This document shows positions 59,093 through 64,000 of a DNA stretch of 64,000 nucleotides, piece after piece (within the stretch, counting starts at the first letter, position 1; each line of letters opens with the position of its first letter). The DNA is from Haemophilus haemolyticus (GTDB lineage: Bacteria > Pseudomonadota > Gammaproteobacteria > Enterobacterales > Pasteurellaceae). Below the pieces are notes generated by a model that saw only the letters and a list, made by a program, of their open reading frames with translations, was not told where the DNA came from and did no database searches. The position numbers were made by a program, and so were the translations under genes. The stretch is taken from positions 970,501 to 1,034,500 of the forward strand of contig NZ_CP031243.1 in assembly GCF_003352385.1 (NCBI RefSeq), in the 5' to 3' direction.

Positions 59093-59362
59093 ATATCTAT
59101 ATTCTATTAATAAGTTAAATGAGGCATATAACTACTATTGCACCAATATATTAATTATTTCAGCTATGAAGCTTAAGAGTTTTACCACATTAACAAAATT
59201 TCTAATTTGTAAAATATAAAAGCTATTCTCCGTATTTTTCTAAATAAATTTTACTTATTTTTTGATGTATGGCATAGTTAGTCTGATTTTGGGTTTATGG
59301 GAGGGGAAGTGTTATATCTTACTCTCTTATAAATAAATCTTATCTTAAATATAGAGGTATAT

Positions 59363-62046
<2,684 letters not shown>

Positions 62047-62062
62047 AATAAAGGATAGGAGT

Positions 62063-62093
62063 AAAAGTGCGGTCAATTTGGACCGCATTTTTT
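62063..62093 (+). terminator. Uptake-signal inverted pair as TAA-3 terminator
   Basis: AAAAGTGCGGTC and GACCGCATTTTTT pair around AATTTG, about 17 bases past the TAA-3 stop. The right arm has lost one base of the uptake signal (GACCGCATT). Confidence 0.75.
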
Positions 62094-62198
62094 ATAAAAA
62101 TACGGGTGTTGACGTGAAAAATTGTGGTTCTTGAAAAATATATTTCTAGGTAAATTTGCCTTATGTTATCCTTTACAAAAAATTTTTAGGATCACATT

Positions 62199-63266
62199 AT
62201 GTTGAGTATTTTTGTTACTTTTCTTGGCGCGTTTTTAACATTGATTGTGATGCGACCAGTTGCTAATTGGATTGGATTAGTTGATAAACCAAACTATCGT
62301 AAACGTCATCAAGGCGCAATTCCGTTAATTGGTGGCGTGTCGCTTTTTGTTGGAAATCTTTGCTATTACCTGATGGAATGGGAGCAACTTCGATTACCGT
62401 ATCTCTATTTGTTCAGTATTTTTGTTTTATTGGCGATAGGGATTTTAGATGATCGCTTTGATATCAGTCCTTTCTTAAGAGCGGGGATTCAAGCAATTCT
62501 GGCGATTTTAATGATTGATCTTGGGAATGTTTATCTTGATCATCTTGGTCAAATTTTAGGGCCTTTCCAGTTAACGCTTGGTTCAATTGGTTTGATTATT
62601 ACCGTCTTTGCCACTATCGCGATTATTAATGCCTTTAATATGATTGATGGTATTGATGGATTGCTCGGTGGGCTTTCTTGCGTTTCTTTTGCCGCGATTG
62701 GTTTTTTGATGTATCGAGATGGGCAAATGGATATGGCACATTGGAGTTTTGCTTTAATCGTGTCGATTTTACCTTATTTGATGCTAAACCTAGGGATTCC
62801 ATTTGGATCGAAATATAAGGTGTTTATGGGGGATGCGGGGAGTACATTAATTGGTTTTACCATTATTTGGATTTTGTTATTGAGTACGCAAGGAAAAGGG
62901 CATCCTATGAATCCAGTAACCGCACTTTGGATTATTGCGATTCCTTTGATTGATATGGTTGCGATTATTTATCGCCGTGTACGTAAAGGTAAAAGCCCAT
63001 TCCGTCCAGATCGTTTACACGTTCATCATTTAATGGTGAGAGCGGGTTTAACATCAAGACAAGCCTTTTTATTGATTACGTTTGTTTCGGCAGTGTGTGC
63101 AACTATCGGTATTTTAGGGGAAGTTTATTATGTGAATGAGTGGGCGATGTTTGTCGGCTTTTTCATTTTATTTTTCCTTTATGTGTATTCAATTACGCGT
63201 GCATGGCGAATTACCCGTTGGGTAAGAAGAATGAAACGTCGCGCAAAACGATTGAAGAAAGCATAA
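62199..63266 (+). CDS. wecA: Undecaprenyl-phosphate N-acetylglucosaminyl 1-phosphate transferase
   Basis: 355 residues with about eleven membrane helices. Cytoplasmic motifs of the family are visible: GILDDRFDISP (catalytic Asp pair), NMIDGIDGLLGG, FMGDAGSTLIGF and the HxH loop PDRLHVHHLM. It transfers GlcNAc-1-phosphate to undecaprenyl phosphate, starting surface glycans. The C-terminal basic tail (RRMKRRAKRLKKA) is typical. A monocistronic gene with a strong terminator. Confidence 0.94.
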   Translation: MLSIFVTFLGAFLTLIVMRPVANWIGLVDKPNYRKRHQGAIPLIGGVSLFVGNLCYYLMEWEQLRLPYLYLFSIFVLLAIGILDDRFDISPFLRAGIQAILAILMIDLGNVYLDHLGQILGPFQLTLGSIGLIITVFATIAIINAFNMIDGIDGLLGGLSCVSFAAIGFLMYRDGQMDMAHWSFALIVSILPYLMLNLGIPFGSKYKVFMGDAGSTLIGFTIIWILLLSTQGKGHPMNPVTALWIIAIPLIDMVAIIYRRVRKGKSPFRPDRLHVHHLMVRAGLTSRQAFLLITFVSAVCATIGILGEVYYVNEWAMFVGFFILFFLYVYSITRAWRITRWVRRMKRRAKRLKKA

Positions 63267-63268
63267 AA

Positions 63269-63308
63269 ATAAAGGCTTGTGTTATTAAATTACAAGCCTT
63301 TATTTTTT
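63269..63308 (+). terminator. Terminator of wecA
   Basis: AATAAAGGCTTGT pairs with ACAAGCCTTTATT around an 11-base loop, followed by TTTT. Confidence 0.82.
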
Positions 63309-63360
63309 GAGAAAATTCACTGCACTTTAGAGTTTGGTCGATATGTTTTGTAGATAGAAA

Positions 63361-63390
63361 AAATCCCCAGCCTTTTGGCTAGGGATTGAA
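63361..63390 (-). terminator. Terminator of the tRNA-Gly transcript
   Basis: AATCCC-AGCC and GGCT-GGGATT pair around TTTT; the minus strand continues ATTTTTTC. It follows the last tRNA-Gly. Confidence 0.75.
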
Positions 63391-63393
63391 ATT

Positions 63394-63469
<76 letters not shown>

Positions 63470-63493
63470 AATAATACTTTTATAATGTGAAAT

Positions 63494-63569
63494 TGGAGCG
63501 GGAAACGAGGCTCGAACTCGCGACCCCAACCTTGGCAAGGTTGTGCTCTACCAACTGAGCTATTCCCGC
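63494..63569 (-). tRNA. tRNA-Gly (anticodon GCC), copy 2
   Basis: Identical to copy 1 except for a compensatory pair in the anticodon stem (AACCT / AGGTT). It lies 24 bases upstream of copy 1 on the same transcript. Confidence 0.96.
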
Positions 63570-63662
63570 AGTTCACATCAGTGAATGAGGTCGCATTATA
63601 CAAATATTTTTAGGGCTTGCAAGGGCAATTTCATAAAAAGAAATTTTTTGTTGAAGTTTTCG

Positions 63663-64000
63663 TCAATCTAATTTCATGAAATGTTCGCGATAATAAGCTA
63701 GCTCTTTAATCGATTCTCGAATGTCATCTAGCGCCAAATGCGTATTCTCTTTTTTAAAGCCTTCTAAAATTTCAGGTTTCCAACGTGCAGCAAGTTCTTT
63801 TAATGTGCTCACGTCTAAATGGCGATAATGAAAATAATCGGCTAAATCAGGCATATATTTCACTAAAAAGCGTTTATCTTGGGCAATACTATTACCGCAA
63901 ATTGGCGACGAACCTTTTGGCACCCATTTTTTTAAAAAGTCTAAGGTTTGTAATTCTGCTGCACGTTCGGTAAGTTTGCTGGCTTTTACGCGTTCAATTA
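63663..64000 (-). CDS. orn: Oligoribonuclease, 5' end outside window
   Basis: The frame is open to the window edge; about 112 C-terminal residues are seen out of the usual 180 or so. DEDDh exonuclease features are [20 protein letters not shown] and [14 protein letters not shown] (as [14 protein letters not shown]), with the closing [19 protein letters not shown]. Orn degrades two- to five-base RNA oligomers to mononucleotides and is usually essential. A GTG at 63923 is an internal codon, not the start, since conserved sequence continues upstream (TLDFLKKW). Confidence 0.93.
   Translation of the reverse strand, partial: IERVKASKLTERAAELQTLDFLKKWVPKGSSPICGNSIAQDKRFLVKYMPDLADYFHYRHLDVSTLKELAARWKPEILEGFKKENTHLALDDIRESIKELAYYREHFMKLD

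Overview
The window looks like chromosomal DNA of the Haemophilus influenzae group. It is AT-rich, dense in the Hin-type DNA uptake signal (core AAGTGCGGT, both orientations), and carries core gene strings that I recall from H. influenzae Rd. The lineage is inferred from the adhesin content: three trimeric autotransporter adhesins (TAAs), one with a very long Ser/Ala/Thr heptad stalk and one with a collagen-like stalk. This recalls biogroup aegyptius or the cryptic-genospecies relatives rather than Rd, but I cannot fix the strain.

Layout. 1-10.2 kb is core: a membrane protein cut by the window edge, bcr-rsuA, a DUF1919 gene, maeB, an LTA-synthase-like membrane sulfatase, and uvrB with a DnaA-box cluster upstream. 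10.6-20.6 kb is an accessory block beside tRNA-Asn: giant TAA-1, a DUF2827 glycosyltransferase-like gene just downstream, and an IS1016 copy in an older IS remnant. 20.7-35 kb is core: an RcnA-like metal transporter with DUF1007 partner, an FnrS-like sRNA candidate with a perfect FNR box, higBA, ettA, a SirB2-family gene, tmcA (with an in-frame palindromic insertion), mfd (frameshifted as given), htrA, accD and folC.

35-43.3 kb is the second accessory block: TAA-2 with about 18 collagen-like units (frameshifted as given), a classical monomeric autotransporter, and a VbhA-Fic toxin-antitoxin pair. 43.3-48.6 kb holds sanA, metX with a MetJ-type operator, and a complete mannose-family PTS (manXYZ) that I recall as absent from Rd. 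48.6-59.1 kb is a second core string (argG with ARG boxes, purC with a PurR box, mrcB, yacL, erpA, map, glnD). It includes a RAYT transposase with REP palindromes and a 300-bp tandem duplication of the glnD start. 59.4-62.0 kb is TAA-3, switched off in this sequence by a (CTGC)14 tract inside its signal-peptide coding region. The end has wecA, two tRNA-Gly genes and the 3' part of orn.

How it fits together. Core metabolism and DNA repair genes are interrupted at three or four points by surface-adhesion modules. The adhesins differ in how they vary: in-frame 21-nt heptad repeats (length of TAA-1), 54-nt collagen repeats (length of TAA-2) and a tetranucleotide tract (on/off and signal-peptide length of TAA-3). 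The most suggestive pairing is the roughly 1,660-residue Ser/Thr-rich stalk of TAA-1 with the adjacent glycosyltransferase-like gene, which may form a dedicated glyco-adhesin system. Two places (mfd near 29.45 kb and the collagen repeats near 36.0 kb) contain clusters of small deletions that could be sequence errors; those gene breaks should be read with caution.
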